From Aquimarina sediminis (lineage in GTDB: Bacteria > Bacteroidota > Bacteroidia > Flavobacteriales > Flavobacteriaceae), in assembly GCF_002895435.1 (NCBI RefSeq), contig NZ_POYJ01000015.1, positions 62,001 to 126,000 on the forward strand: 64,000 nt of DNA, in the 5' to 3' direction. The position numbers and the translations under genes are program-made. Positions 51,318 to 59,937 of this stretch are shown in pieces. Each line of letters starts with the position of its first letter. Within the stretch, counting starts at the first letter, position 1. Below the pieces are notes generated by a model. The model was not told the origin of the DNA. It saw nothing but the letters and a program-made list of their open reading frames with translations, and searched no databases.

Positions 51318-52286
51318 ATGTCGATTTTAGTATATACAGAGAGCGAAGGTGGGAAGTTTAAAAAAGCCGCTTTTGAAGTTGTGTCTTATGCCAAAGAGGT
51401 GGCTGCTATGTTGAGTACAACAGTAACAGCTGTTAGTATTAATGGCGGAGATAGCAGTGAATTAGGAGCGTATGGTGCAGATAAAGTTTTGGAAGTAAAT
51501 AATGACAAATTATCTACTTTTAATGCAAAAGCCTACGCAGATGCAATAAAACAAGCAGCTGAAAAAGAAGCAGCAAAAGTAGTTGTGTTAAGTTCTAGTG
51601 CAGATAGTAAGTTTTTAGCTCCCTTGTTAGCAGTGAATCTCAATGCTGGTTATGCTTCCAATGTAGTAACACTGCCGGAGAGTGCTTCTCCTTTTAAAGT
51701 AAAGCGAACAGCATTTACGAATAAAGCTTTTAATATTACAGAAATATCTACAGATGTAAAAATAATAGGGTTGTCAAACAATGCTTTTGGGCTTAAAGAA
51801 AATAGCGCTGCAGCCACGGCAGAAGCGTTTGAACCTATTTTGTCTGATGAAGATTTTGGAGTGAATGTAACATCTATAGATAGAGCTACTGATAAAGTAT
51901 CTATCGCTGATGCAGAAATTGTTGTATCTGGTGGTCGAGGTTTAAAAGGACCCGAGAACTGGGGAATGATAGAGGAGCTTGCAGATGTTCTTGGTGCTGC
52001 TACAGCTTGCTCCAAACCAGTAAGTGATATGGGATGGAGACCACATGCTGAGCATGTTGGACAAACTGGAAAACCAGTAGCTTCTAATTTGTATATTGCA
52101 ATTGGAGTTTCAGGAGCTATACAACATCTTGCAGGAATTAATGCAAGTAAAGTAAAAGTGGTAATTAATAATGATGCCGAGGCACCATTCTTTAAAGCCG
52201 CAGACTACGGAATAGTTGGGGATGCTTTCGAAGTAGTGCCAAAACTTATAGAAAAATTAAAAGAATTTAAGTCGAATAACGCATAA
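51318..52286 (+). CDS. etfA: Electron transfer flavoprotein alpha subunit
   Basis: A 322 aa partner of EtfB. The C-terminal FAD-binding domain is clear: VVSGGRGLKGPENWGMIEEL, SKPVSDMGWRPHAEHVGQTG and KPVASNLYIAIGVSGAIQHL, then INNDAEAPFFKAADYGIVGD. A strong terminator lies 24 bp after the stop. Confidence 0.95.
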   Translation: MSILVYTESEGGKFKKAAFEVVSYAKEVAAMLSTTVTAVSINGGDSSELGAYGADKVLEVNNDKLSTFNAKAYADAIKQAAEKEAAKVVVLSSSADSKFLAPLLAVNLNAGYASNVVTLPESASPFKVKRTAFTNKAFNITEISTDVKIIGLSNNAFGLKENSAAATAEAFEPILSDEDFGVNVTSIDRATDKVSIADAEIVVSGGRGLKGPENWGMIEELADVLGAATACSKPVSDMGWRPHAEHVGQTGKPVASNLYIAIGVSGAIQHLAGINASKVKVVINNDAEAPFFKAADYGIVGDAFEVVPKLIEKLKEFKSNNA

Positions 52287-52310
52287 TTTTCATAAATTGT
52301 GCCCAATTAG

Positions 52311-52360
52311 GGCTGTTTGAACTTATGTAAAAGTCCACATTGTTCAAACAGCCTTTTTTT
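52311..52360 (+). terminator. Rho-independent terminator after etfA
   Basis: The perfect arms ggctgtttgaac (52311-52322) and gttcaaacagcc (52342-52353) are followed by seven Ts. The stem ends only 13 bp before the next gene's ATG, so it probably isolates that gene or allows partial read-through. Confidence 0.85.
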
Positions 52361-52372
52361 ATTGAGAGCAAT

Positions 52373-52990
52373 ATGAGTTTAGTTCGACTGAACATAAAAG
52401 GAATATCATACAGTCAGACCCAAAATGGTGCATATGCGCTAATTTTAAGTGAGGTTGATGGAGAAAGAAAGCTGCCAATTGTTATTGGTGCTTTTGAAGC
52501 ACAATCTATTGCGATTGCTTTAGAGAAGGAAATTAAACCTCCCAGACCGCTTACACATGATCTTTTTAAAAATTTTGCAGATCGGTTTGATATTGTAGTA
52601 AAACAAGTGATTATCCATAAACTGGTGGATGGTGTTTTCTATTCTAGTGTTATCTGTGAACGCGATAAGATTGAAGAGATTATAGATGCCAGAACAAGTG
52701 ATGCTATAGCATTAGCATTACGTTTTCAAGCCCCTATTTTTACCTATAAAAATATTTTGGATCAAGCTGGGATATATCTTAAAGTAAACCCTAAAAAAGA
52801 TGATGCCACTGATACAGAAAGCCTTTTGGTAGATGAATTAGTTTCTGATGATGTAGAAATGGTAGGGAAAGAAACCAGCTATAAAGACTTGTCTCTCGAA
52901 GAATTAAATCAAATGCTGAATCAAGCTGTTGCTAATGAGGATTATGAATTGGCAGCGAGGGTTCGAGATGAAATTTCTAAAAGAAGCTAG
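52373..52990 (+). CDS. Bifunctional-nuclease-family protein (DUF151) with UVR motif
   Basis: The ATG at 52373 is chosen; a TTG at 52340 lies inside the terminator arm. The N-terminal domain is DUF151/BFN: LNIKGISYSQTQNGAYALIL, KLPIVIGAFEAQSIAIALEK and DARTSDAIALALRFQAPIFT. The C-terminus (about residues 168-205) is a UvrB/UvrC-type UVR motif, LEELNQMLNQAVANEDYELA plus ARVRDEISKR. The plant homologue is a nuclease; the bacterial role is little studied. The domain pair is standard in Bacteroidota. Confidence 0.9.
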   Translation: MSLVRLNIKGISYSQTQNGAYALILSEVDGERKLPIVIGAFEAQSIAIALEKEIKPPRPLTHDLFKNFADRFDIVVKQVIIHKLVDGVFYSSVICERDKIEEIIDARTSDAIALALRFQAPIFTYKNILDQAGIYLKVNPKKDDATDTESLLVDELVSDDVEMVGKETSYKDLSLEELNQMLNQAVANEDYELAARVRDEISKRS

Positions 52991-53043
52991 CTTACAATTG
53001 TTGGGGTTAAAAATCTAATCTTTTTTAAATGATTTCAATTTTT

Positions 53044-54744
53044 ATGAAGAAAAGAATATTTACTTTTCTACTTTCTCTATTCGCTTTTGCTTTATTATCA
53101 GCACAATCAATAGAGAAAAAATGGGTTTTGGATAAAGTTGATGGAACTTCAAAAAGTGTTTTTAATACAACAAAAGGAGATTACCTTCAATTCTATAAAG
53201 GACATTTTGAATATTCTTTTAACAAGGGTTCAGAGAAACTTGAAGGAGATTATTTACAGCAAAACAGTATTCTTTTATTATTTCCTGAAACCGCTCAAGA
53301 TTCCTTAATACGATATAAGGTTGCTAGCCTAACAGATTCAACTTTAGTGCTTTCGAAAAAGGGAATTTCGTACTCGCTTAGTGTAGAAAAAGAAACAATT
53401 GAAGTTGTTTCAGGATCCAAGATAAATCAGCTTGTGCCAAATCAAGGACTGTCGTTCAATAGCTTGTGGAGAGGAGTTTTAGGAATGATAGTGTTGTTGG
53501 TTATAGCCTATTTGCTCAGTACTAATAAAAAAGCTATAAACTGGAGGACTATAGGTGTAGGTCTAGGGGCACAATTATTATTGGCGTTTGGTGTGTTAAA
53601 AGTGAGTTTTGTACAGAAAACTTTTGAATTTGTAGGGAAAATATTTGTTTTAATACTTGATTTTACTAGAGCTGGAAGTGAATTTCTATTGGGTGATATG
53701 ATGAATGTAGAGAGTTTTGGTTTTATATTTTTATTTCAGGTTTTGCCTACTATAATATTCTTTTCTGCGCTTACATCTGTACTTTTTTACCTTGGTGTAA
53801 TCCAGATTGTTGTAAAAGGGATGGCTTGGGTTTTAACCAAGTTATTAGGAATTTCTGGAGCAGAGAGTTTAAGTGTAGCAGGAAATATCTTTTTAGGGCA
53901 GACCGAAGCCCCTTTAATGATCAAGGCTTACTTAGAGCGTATGACGCGTTCTGAGATTTTATTAGTAATGATTGGAGGGATGGCCACAGTTGCCGGTGGA
54001 GTTTTGGCAGCATATATTGGTTTTTTAGGAGGTGAAGATTCTCAATTAAGACTAGAGTTTGCTAAGCATTTATTGGCTGCTTCTGTAATGGCAGCACCAG
54101 GGGCTATTGTGATCTCGAAACTGCTATATCCACAACAGGAGCCAATTGATGTAGATGTAAAAGTGTCTACAGATAAAATAGGATCAAATATACTTGATGC
54201 AATTGCAAATGGTACTACAGAAGGGCTTAAGCTAGCTGCAAACGTGGGCGCGATGCTTTTGGTGTTTATTGCATTTATTGCTATGATAAATTATTGTCTA
54301 GGGATATTTGGTGGGGTAACAGGGCTTGATCAGTTTTTGGCTAGTCATACACCGTATAATAAATTTTCATTAGAAGCTATTCTTGGAACCGTATTTGCAC
54401 CTTTAATGTGGCTAATTGGGGTTGCCAAAGAAGATATGATGTTGATGGGACAATTGTTAGGAATAAAACTTGCAGCAAGTGAATTCGTAGGGTACATTCA
54501 ATTGGCTGATTTAAAGAACCCTGCAAATGCAATACATTTCACTTATAGTAAATCGGTGATCATGGCTACATACATGTTATGTGGTTTTGCTAATTTTGCT
54601 TCTATAGGTATTCAGATCGGTGGTATTGGTTCACTAGCACCTGGTCAACGAAAAACCCTGTCTGAATTTGGAATGAAAGCACTGATAGGAGGGACTATCG
54701 CTTCGTTGTTGTCGGCTACAATAGCAGGAATGATAATAGGGTAG
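53044..54744 (+). CDS. Concentrative nucleoside transporter (NupC/CNT) with exported N-terminal domain
   Basis: The ATG at 53044 gives a signal peptide (MKKRIFTFLLSLFAFALLSA); an ATG 15 bp upstream is possible. Residues about 20-125 form a beta-rich, lipocalin-like soluble domain (FYKGHFEYSFNKGSEKLEGD). From about residue 140 come the CNT membrane domain and the motifs VAGNIFLGQTEAPLMIKAYL and GGMATVAGGVLAAYIGFLGG and, near the end, CGFANFASIGIQIGGIGSLA. It imports nucleosides with H+ or Na+ and probably supplies thymidine or other nucleosides to the cell. It sits upstream of thyA. Confidence 0.9.
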   Translation: MKKRIFTFLLSLFAFALLSAQSIEKKWVLDKVDGTSKSVFNTTKGDYLQFYKGHFEYSFNKGSEKLEGDYLQQNSILLLFPETAQDSLIRYKVASLTDSTLVLSKKGISYSLSVEKETIEVVSGSKINQLVPNQGLSFNSLWRGVLGMIVLLVIAYLLSTNKKAINWRTIGVGLGAQLLLAFGVLKVSFVQKTFEFVGKIFVLILDFTRAGSEFLLGDMMNVESFGFIFLFQVLPTIIFFSALTSVLFYLGVIQIVVKGMAWVLTKLLGISGAESLSVAGNIFLGQTEAPLMIKAYLERMTRSEILLVMIGGMATVAGGVLAAYIGFLGGEDSQLRLEFAKHLLAASVMAAPGAIVISKLLYPQQEPIDVDVKVSTDKIGSNILDAIANGTTEGLKLAANVGAMLLVFIAFIAMINYCLGIFGGVTGLDQFLASHTPYNKFSLEAILGTVFAPLMWLIGVAKEDMMLMGQLLGIKLAASEFVGYIQLADLKNPANAIHFTYSKSVIMATYMLCGFANFASIGIQIGGIGSLAPGQRKTLSEFGMKALIGGTIASLLSATIAGMIIG

Positions 54745-54830
54745 CTTTTAAGTTTTTGACACTGTTAAAAACTATTGGACAACTATCCTTTAGTCAGTAA
54801 ATTATAAAGGGTCTTATATGCTATTTTTTG

Positions 54831-54838
54831 TATATTTG
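54831..54838 (+). promoter_or_regulatory. -7 box upstream of thyA
   Basis: TATATTTG (TAnnTTTG) lies 48 bp before the thyA ATG. The -33 element is weak. Confidence 0.5.
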
Positions 54839-54886
54839 GAAGCATTTACAACTTTTAACGATTAAATATAAACTGTCAGAGAGAAT

Positions 54887-55711
54887 ATGAGGCAATATCT
54901 TGATCTTGTACGTCATGTAATTGAGAATGGAAACGCAAAAGAAGATCGAACTGGTACGGGTACAAGAAGTGTTTTTGGATACCAAATGCGCTTTGATCTT
55001 AGTGAAGGATTCCCTATGGTTACAACCAAAAAACTACATCTTAAATCTATAGTTCACGAATTATTATGGTTCTTAAAAGGAGATACTAATATAGGGTATC
55101 TACAAGAGAATGGTGTTCGTATTTGGAATGAGTGGGCTGATGATAATGGAGATTTGGGACCGGTTTATGGCCACCAGTGGCGTAATTGGGATGGTAATGA
55201 AATTGATCAGATTAAAGAGATAGTAGATACTCTTAAAAAAAATCCTGATAGTAGACGTATGTTGGTTTCGGCATGGAACCCAAGTGTGTTGCCAGATACA
55301 TCAAAATCTTTTTCAGAAAATGTGGCTAATGGTAAGGCAGCGTTACCTCCTTGCCATGCTTTTTTTCAATTTTATGTAGCAGATGGTAAATTATCCTGCC
55401 AATTATATCAACGTAGTGCAGATGTTTTTTTGGGAGTACCTTTTAACATAGCTTCTTATGCGTTGTTTACTATGATGATGGCACAGGTCTGTGGTTATGA
55501 AGCTGGAGAGTTTATACATACTTTTGGGGATGCACATATCTATAATAATCATGAAGAACAAGTAAAGCTACAGTTGTCTAGAACACCGAAAAAATTACCT
55601 AAGATGATCCTTAATCCGGAGGTGAAAGATATTTTTGGCTTCGTTTTTGATGACTTTAAGCTAGTAGACTATAACCCAGACTCTCACATAAAGGGAGCAG
55701 TTGCAGTTTAA
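54887..55711 (+). CDS. thyA: Thymidylate synthase
   Basis: A 274 aa enzyme that methylates dUMP to dTMP with 5,10-methylene-THF. RTGTGTRSVFGYQMRFDLSE is the phosphate-binding start; the catalytic Cys is in ALPPCHAFFQFYV; CQLYQRSADVFLGVPFNIAS and HTFGDAHIYNNHEEQ complete the site. A dihydrofolate reductase gene, often nearby in related genomes, is not in this window. Confidence 0.96.
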   Translation: MRQYLDLVRHVIENGNAKEDRTGTGTRSVFGYQMRFDLSEGFPMVTTKKLHLKSIVHELLWFLKGDTNIGYLQENGVRIWNEWADDNGDLGPVYGHQWRNWDGNEIDQIKEIVDTLKKNPDSRRMLVSAWNPSVLPDTSKSFSENVANGKAALPPCHAFFQFYVADGKLSCQLYQRSADVFLGVPFNIASYALFTMMMAQVCGYEAGEFIHTFGDAHIYNNHEEQVKLQLSRTPKKLPKMILNPEVKDIFGFVFDDFKLVDYNPDSHIKGAVAV

Positions 55712-55733
55712 GCCCTAATTTAAATGAACTATT

Positions 55734-56159
55734 ATGAAAAAAACATTACTTATACTTACAGTTTTGATTTCGGGATTTTCCTTTTCTCAGGATGCGATAA
55801 TTTTGTCGCAGGAAAATGCCAATGAAAAAGGTATTACGCCTTTGTGGCCAAAATGTGACAGATCCAGACAAACACCTACCCAATGCTTTGATCAAAAATT
55901 AAGAGATCATATTATAGGAAATTTTCAATACCCAGATATCGCAGTAAGTGAAGGTTTGAGCGGTACAGTGACCGTAGAGTTTATTATAAACAAAAAAGGT
56001 AAGGTCGAAGTACTAGAAGTAGAAGGAGGACATAGATATCTGCAAAGAGAAGCAATAAGAATTATTAGAGCAATTCCTAAGATGAAACCTGGTAAATGGG
56101 GAGACAAACCTATTGCTGTCGCTTATACAGTTCCTATCACTTTTATAAAGCCACAATAA
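55734..56159 (+). CDS. Exported TonB C-terminal-domain protein (141 aa)
   Basis: A signal peptide ending GFSFSQ is followed by a TonB-type C-terminal domain: YPDIAVSEGLSGTVTVEFII, NKKGKVEVLEVEGGHRYLQR, and AIPKMKPGKWGDKPIAVAYT. There is no membrane anchor or Pro-rich linker as in TonB itself, so it is one of the free TonB-domain proteins of Bacteroidota. It follows thyA by 22 bp and may share its transcript. Confidence 0.85.
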   Translation: MKKTLLILTVLISGFSFSQDAIILSQENANEKGITPLWPKCDRSRQTPTQCFDQKLRDHIIGNFQYPDIAVSEGLSGTVTVEFIINKKGKVEVLEVEGGHRYLQREAIRIIRAIPKMKPGKWGDKPIAVAYTVPITFIKPQ

Positions 56160-56226
56160 TTTATTGTATTTGTTAATTTTAACATTGGATTAACCTTGTT
56201 AAAGAATAATAAATAATAAAAATCAG

Positions 56227-56234
56227 TAAATTTG
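56227..56234 (+). promoter_or_regulatory. -7 box upstream of egtB
   Basis: TAAATTTG (TAnnTTTG) lies 31 bp before the egtB ATG. A -33 TTG at 56196 is spaced too far for a standard promoter. Confidence 0.45.
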
Positions 56235-56265
56235 AGTGTATACCTAAGTCGTATACGCTCTTTTT

Positions 56266-57432
56266 ATGATCATTACAGATAATTTACTAGCTACTTTTTT
56301 AGAAACTCGTTCCAATACCGAAGAAATTTGTGCCCCCCTTCAAATAGAGGATTATGTTGTTCAACCAATTGTTGATGTTTCTCCTCCAAAATGGCACTTA
56401 GGGCATACCACCTGGTTTTTTGAAGAATTTATTTTATCCAAGTATGTAAATGGCTATAGGCGTTTTCATCCAGAATTTGCATTTGTGTTTAATAGCTATT
56501 ATGAAAGTGTAGGTAAAAGGGTAATACGTACTAATAGAGGAAATCTTTCTAGACCAACGGTTAGAGAAGTCTACGAATATAGAGATTATGTCACTTCACA
56601 TATACAAGCTTTTTTAGAAGATAATGAAGATCCAAAGGTAGGAGAACTTATAGAAATCGGGATTCATCATGAAAAGCAACACCAAGAATTATTACTTACG
56701 GATATAAAATTTATATTAGGTAATAACCCTTTACTTCCTAAGTATAATGATACATTTACAGAAAATCCCGTTTCTGATCAAGATTTTGGTTATAGTAATA
56801 TACCAGAAGGAATCTATGAAATTGGATATGAAGGAAACGATTTTTGTTATGATAATGAGTGTGGTAAGCATAAGGTGTTTCTTCAGGAATATGCTATCTC
56901 AAATGCGTTAGTAACGAACAAAGAGTATCTGGAATTTATCGAAGATAATGGATACAAAAACACTCTTCTTTGGCATGCAGAAGCATGGGATTGGATACAA
57001 AATAACAATATTGAAGCACCTCTGTATTGGCATAAAATTGAAGGACAGTACCATCAATATACATTACAAGGATTAAAAGTAGTAAGTGATATAATACCAG
57101 TTACTCATATTTCTTATTATGAGGCATTTGCTTTTGCGCAATGGAAAGGAGAGCGTTTGCCCTCAGAGTTCGAATGGGAAGCAGCCCAATCATTTTTTGA
57201 GTGGGGAATGCGATGGGAATGGACAGAAAGTGCCTATTTGCCTTATCCAAATTATAAAAAGGCTCCTGGAGCATTAGGGGAATATAATGGGAAATTTATG
57301 GTAAATCAAAAAGTGCTGCGTGGTGGGTCAGTTGCAACTCCTCAAAACCATACAAGATCAACATATCGTAATTTTTTTCACCCACACCTTAGATGGCAAT
57401 TTACAGGATTGCGATTAGTGAAGGATATATAA
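56266..57432 (+). CDS. egtB: Ergothioneine biosynthesis protein EgtB
   Basis: A non-heme iron sulfoxide synthase that joins hercynine to a thiol donor using O2. The N-terminal DinB-like domain supplies iron ligands: His44/His47 in WHLGHTTWFFEEF and the HX3HXE motif HEKQHQE (His135, His139). The C-terminal FGE-sulfatase-like domain has HISYYEAFAFAQWKGERLP, ALVTNKEYLEFI and RGGSVATPQNHTRSTYRNFF. EgtC (glutamine amidotransferase) is absent, so cysteine rather than gamma-glutamyl-cysteine may be the donor; that is inference. egtD follows 15 bp downstream. Confidence 0.92.
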   Translation: MIITDNLLATFLETRSNTEEICAPLQIEDYVVQPIVDVSPPKWHLGHTTWFFEEFILSKYVNGYRRFHPEFAFVFNSYYESVGKRVIRTNRGNLSRPTVREVYEYRDYVTSHIQAFLEDNEDPKVGELIEIGIHHEKQHQELLLTDIKFILGNNPLLPKYNDTFTENPVSDQDFGYSNIPEGIYEIGYEGNDFCYDNECGKHKVFLQEYAISNALVTNKEYLEFIEDNGYKNTLLWHAEAWDWIQNNNIEAPLYWHKIEGQYHQYTLQGLKVVSDIIPVTHISYYEAFAFAQWKGERLPSEFEWEAAQSFFEWGMRWEWTESAYLPYPNYKKAPGALGEYNGKFMVNQKVLRGGSVATPQNHTRSTYRNFFHPHLRWQFTGLRLVKDI

Positions 57433-57447
57433 TTTCATTTTTTTTAC

Positions 57448-58422
57448 ATGAATTCTAAAGAACAAAAAGTTTTAGTTTCTTCTTTTGAAAAAGAAGTAAG
57501 TGAAGGGTTAACTGCATTTCCGAAATATCTATCGTCCAAATTTTTTTATGACGAAATAGGAGATGAGCTTTTTCAGCAAATAATGGAGCTGCCAGAATAT
57601 TATCTTACTCGGGCAGAATATGAAATTTTCGAAACGCATAAATCTAGTATTATTCAGAATTTTGATAAAAGTAATGGCGGGTTTGATCTTATCGAATTGG
57701 GTGCTGGAGATGGGAAAAAAACGAAAGTGCTTCTAGAAGAATTAGTAAGACAGAATCATGATTTTATCTATAGTCCGATTGATATTAGTCAAAATGCTAT
57801 AGATGGGTTAGTCAGAAATCTTAATTTGGAAATGCCTAACGTTACGGTACAAGGACAAATAGGAGAATACTTCGAAGTTTTGGATAGACTAAAACATATG
57901 AATGATCGTAAAAAAGTAATTATGGTATTGGGGTCCAATATTGGTAATCTACTGCATTCTAGAGCTATTCAGTTTTTGAAAAAACTATGTAATGCGATGA
58001 ATGATGGAGACCTTCTTTTTATAGGATTTGATCAAAAAAAACATCCTCAGAAAGTTTTGGATGCATATAACGACAAAACAGGAGTAACTGCAGCATTTAA
58101 TAAGAATATTTTGGCAAGAATCAATAAGGAACTCAATGGTAATTTTGATCTCGACAAGTTTATGCATTGGGAGACTTATGACCCAGAAAGCGGAACAGCC
58201 AAGAGCTATTTGGTAAGTAAAGAAAAGCAAACTGTAGATATTGATTGTTTGTCGTTGCAGGTACATTTTGAAGCCTGGGAGAGTATTCATACAGAGATTT
58301 CTCAAAAGTATGATGATGATATTGTAAAATGGCTAGCAAAAGAAGCAGGGCTAAAAATAGTGAAATCTTTTTCTGATCAAAACAATGATTATAAAGACTA
58401 TTTGATTACTAAAGAAAAATAA
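57448..58422 (+). CDS. egtD: L-histidine N(alpha)-methyltransferase EgtD
   Basis: A SAM-dependent enzyme that trimethylates histidine to hercynine, the first step of ergothioneine synthesis. The N-terminal SAM site is LIELGAGDGKKTKVLLEEL; IDISQNAIDGLVRNL and VLGSNIGNLLHSRAIQFLKK follow. The N-terminal LSSKFFYDEIGDELFQQI and MELPEYYLTRAEYEIFETHK are typical of the EgtD family. It is 324 aa, as expected. It is the middle gene of the egtB-egtD-DUF427 unit. Confidence 0.93.
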   Translation: MNSKEQKVLVSSFEKEVSEGLTAFPKYLSSKFFYDEIGDELFQQIMELPEYYLTRAEYEIFETHKSSIIQNFDKSNGGFDLIELGAGDGKKTKVLLEELVRQNHDFIYSPIDISQNAIDGLVRNLNLEMPNVTVQGQIGEYFEVLDRLKHMNDRKKVIMVLGSNIGNLLHSRAIQFLKKLCNAMNDGDLLFIGFDQKKHPQKVLDAYNDKTGVTAAFNKNILARINKELNGNFDLDKFMHWETYDPESGTAKSYLVSKEKQTVDIDCLSLQVHFEAWESIHTEISQKYDDDIVKWLAKEAGLKIVKSFSDQNNDYKDYLITKEK

Positions 58423-58437
58423 CCAAAACTATATATT

Positions 58438-58719
58438 ATGAAAGCAATTTGGAATGGACAGGTGATAGCAGAAAGTAATGATACCAAAGTGATCGAAAAC
58501 AATCATTATTTTCCTCCTGAAACTATAAATAAAGAATTCTTTAAACCAAGTGATACGCATACCAATTGCCCATGGAAAGGAGTAGCATCTTATTACACGA
58601 TTCAGGTTGATGGGAAAGAAAATCAAGATGCAGCATGGTATTATCCTAATACTAGTGACCTTGCAAAACAAATCAAAGGCTATGTAGCATTTTGGAAAGG
58701 CGTCGAAGTTGTTGATTAG
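58438..58719 (+). CDS. DUF427 protein (93 aa)
   Basis: A complete small DUF427 domain: MKAIWNGQVIAES, NNHYFPPETINKEFFKPSDT, CPWKGVASYYTIQVDGKEN and AWYYPNTSDLAKQIKGYVAF. It starts 15 bp after egtD. DUF427 proteins have an unknown role; the position suggests a link to the ergothioneine genes or simply co-transcription. Confidence 0.9.
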   Translation: MKAIWNGQVIAESNDTKVIENNHYFPPETINKEFFKPSDTHTNCPWKGVASYYTIQVDGKENQDAAWYYPNTSDLAKQIKGYVAFWKGVEVVD

Positions 58720-58737
58720 TAGTTCTTAAATGGATTA

Positions 58738-59838
58738 TTAGAGCAAGTGCTTTTTAAAGAAATTAACGATTACATCAAAGGCTTCTTTAGATTCTGGTAG
58801 TTCAACATTTTCTGTGAACACATGAGCCAAACCTTCCCATACATGCAAATCAGCTTCTACACCAAGTTTCACCAATTGAGTATGTGTGTAAACAACAGAA
58901 CTCATATGAAAATCACGAGTAGAAACGATGAGCAAAGATGGTGGAAATTTTGAAAGTATTTCCTTAGAACTTAACGGAACCAAAAGCGCATCATCAAAAT
59001 CTGGATCGGATCCATAGTAAGGTTCAAAAACAGTTAAAGGAGCAATTCCCTCATATCCTTCTATGGCAGAAATGATATGCATTGCATCCGATTTTGGTCT
59101 TGGTTCGGCAGCAGCCATGCCAATCATTCCTATGGCACCTGGGTTTGGAAGGTTTTTTTTCTGAAACCATGCCAATGCCTGTGAGACCAATTGCGCGCCA
59201 CCAGCTGTTCCGAAAATACCAATATTTTGTGGTTTATACTCTTCTAATAAAGACTTGTACACAGATGCAACATCTTCACTGGCTGCGGGGAATTGATACT
59301 CGGGTCCCATTCTATAGTCAATACTAATCACTTTTATTCCACTAAGAGCTGCTATAGGAATAGACTCTATCCGACTTGCTGTCCGAGAATCAAATTGAAA
59401 AGCCCCAGCATGTAAATTGATCAAAACCTTGTCTTGGTTTTCTTTCGTAATGCCTTCTTTAGATGTAAATACTTCAGTGTAAACTCCATTTATGGTATCG
59501 ATTTTAATATCAACAGGATATTTCTCAATCGTTTTTTTGTATAATGGTGTTGTATAAAAATGAGAGGCTAGACATTCTCTGTATTGTTTTCTTTCTTCAA
59601 AACTGACTCCTTTTTTTGGAGGAGGGCAAGCGCGTTGCATTTCATTCGACGCTTTCACTTTATATGCACGGTGTTCTTTTAGAATTCGCTTGGTTTTATC
59701 GCTTAAGAATTGTGATTCTGGTAAAGTAAATGAGGGAACATGAATTGTTCCATCATCAGTCCGCTGTATTTGGGCTTTACCTCTGTAAGTCGTAAGGATA
59801 ATAGATAATACTAATAAGGTATAAATTTTTGTATTCAT
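58738..59838 (-). CDS. Exported alpha/beta-hydrolase (HSL-like) with altered nucleophile elbow
   Basis: A 366 aa protein with a signal peptide (ILTTYRGKA) and the HSL/esterase fold: LINLHAGAFQFDSRTA is the oxyanion-hole region (HAG instead of HGG), YRMGPEYQFPAASEDVASVY follows. At the nucleophile elbow the usual GDSAGG is replaced by FGTAGGAQL, with Ala212 where the catalytic Ser would be. The DNA (gga-aca-gct-ggt) supports this reading. The Asp/His partners (STRDFHMSS, EGLAHVF) seem present. It may be inactive, use a shifted residue, or bind a ligand. Confidence 0.8.
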   Translation of the reverse strand: MNTKIYTLLVLSIILTTYRGKAQIQRTDDGTIHVPSFTLPESQFLSDKTKRILKEHRAYKVKASNEMQRACPPPKKGVSFEERKQYRECLASHFYTTPLYKKTIEKYPVDIKIDTINGVYTEVFTSKEGITKENQDKVLINLHAGAFQFDSRTASRIESIPIAALSGIKVISIDYRMGPEYQFPAASEDVASVYKSLLEEYKPQNIGIFGTAGGAQLVSQALAWFQKKNLPNPGAIGMIGMAAAEPRPKSDAMHIISAIEGYEGIAPLTVFEPYYGSDPDFDDALLVPLSSKEILSKFPPSLLIVSTRDFHMSSVVYTHTQLVKLGVEADLHVWEGLAHVFTENVELPESKEAFDVIVNFFKKHLL

Positions 59839-59937
59839 TTTCTTGTAGATTTTAAAACATTGAGAAAGTTGGAAATTAAAATTAGAGATAGTGATATGAT
59901 AGCTTCTTCCAAAGAAGAGAGTAGAATCGTACCTTTC

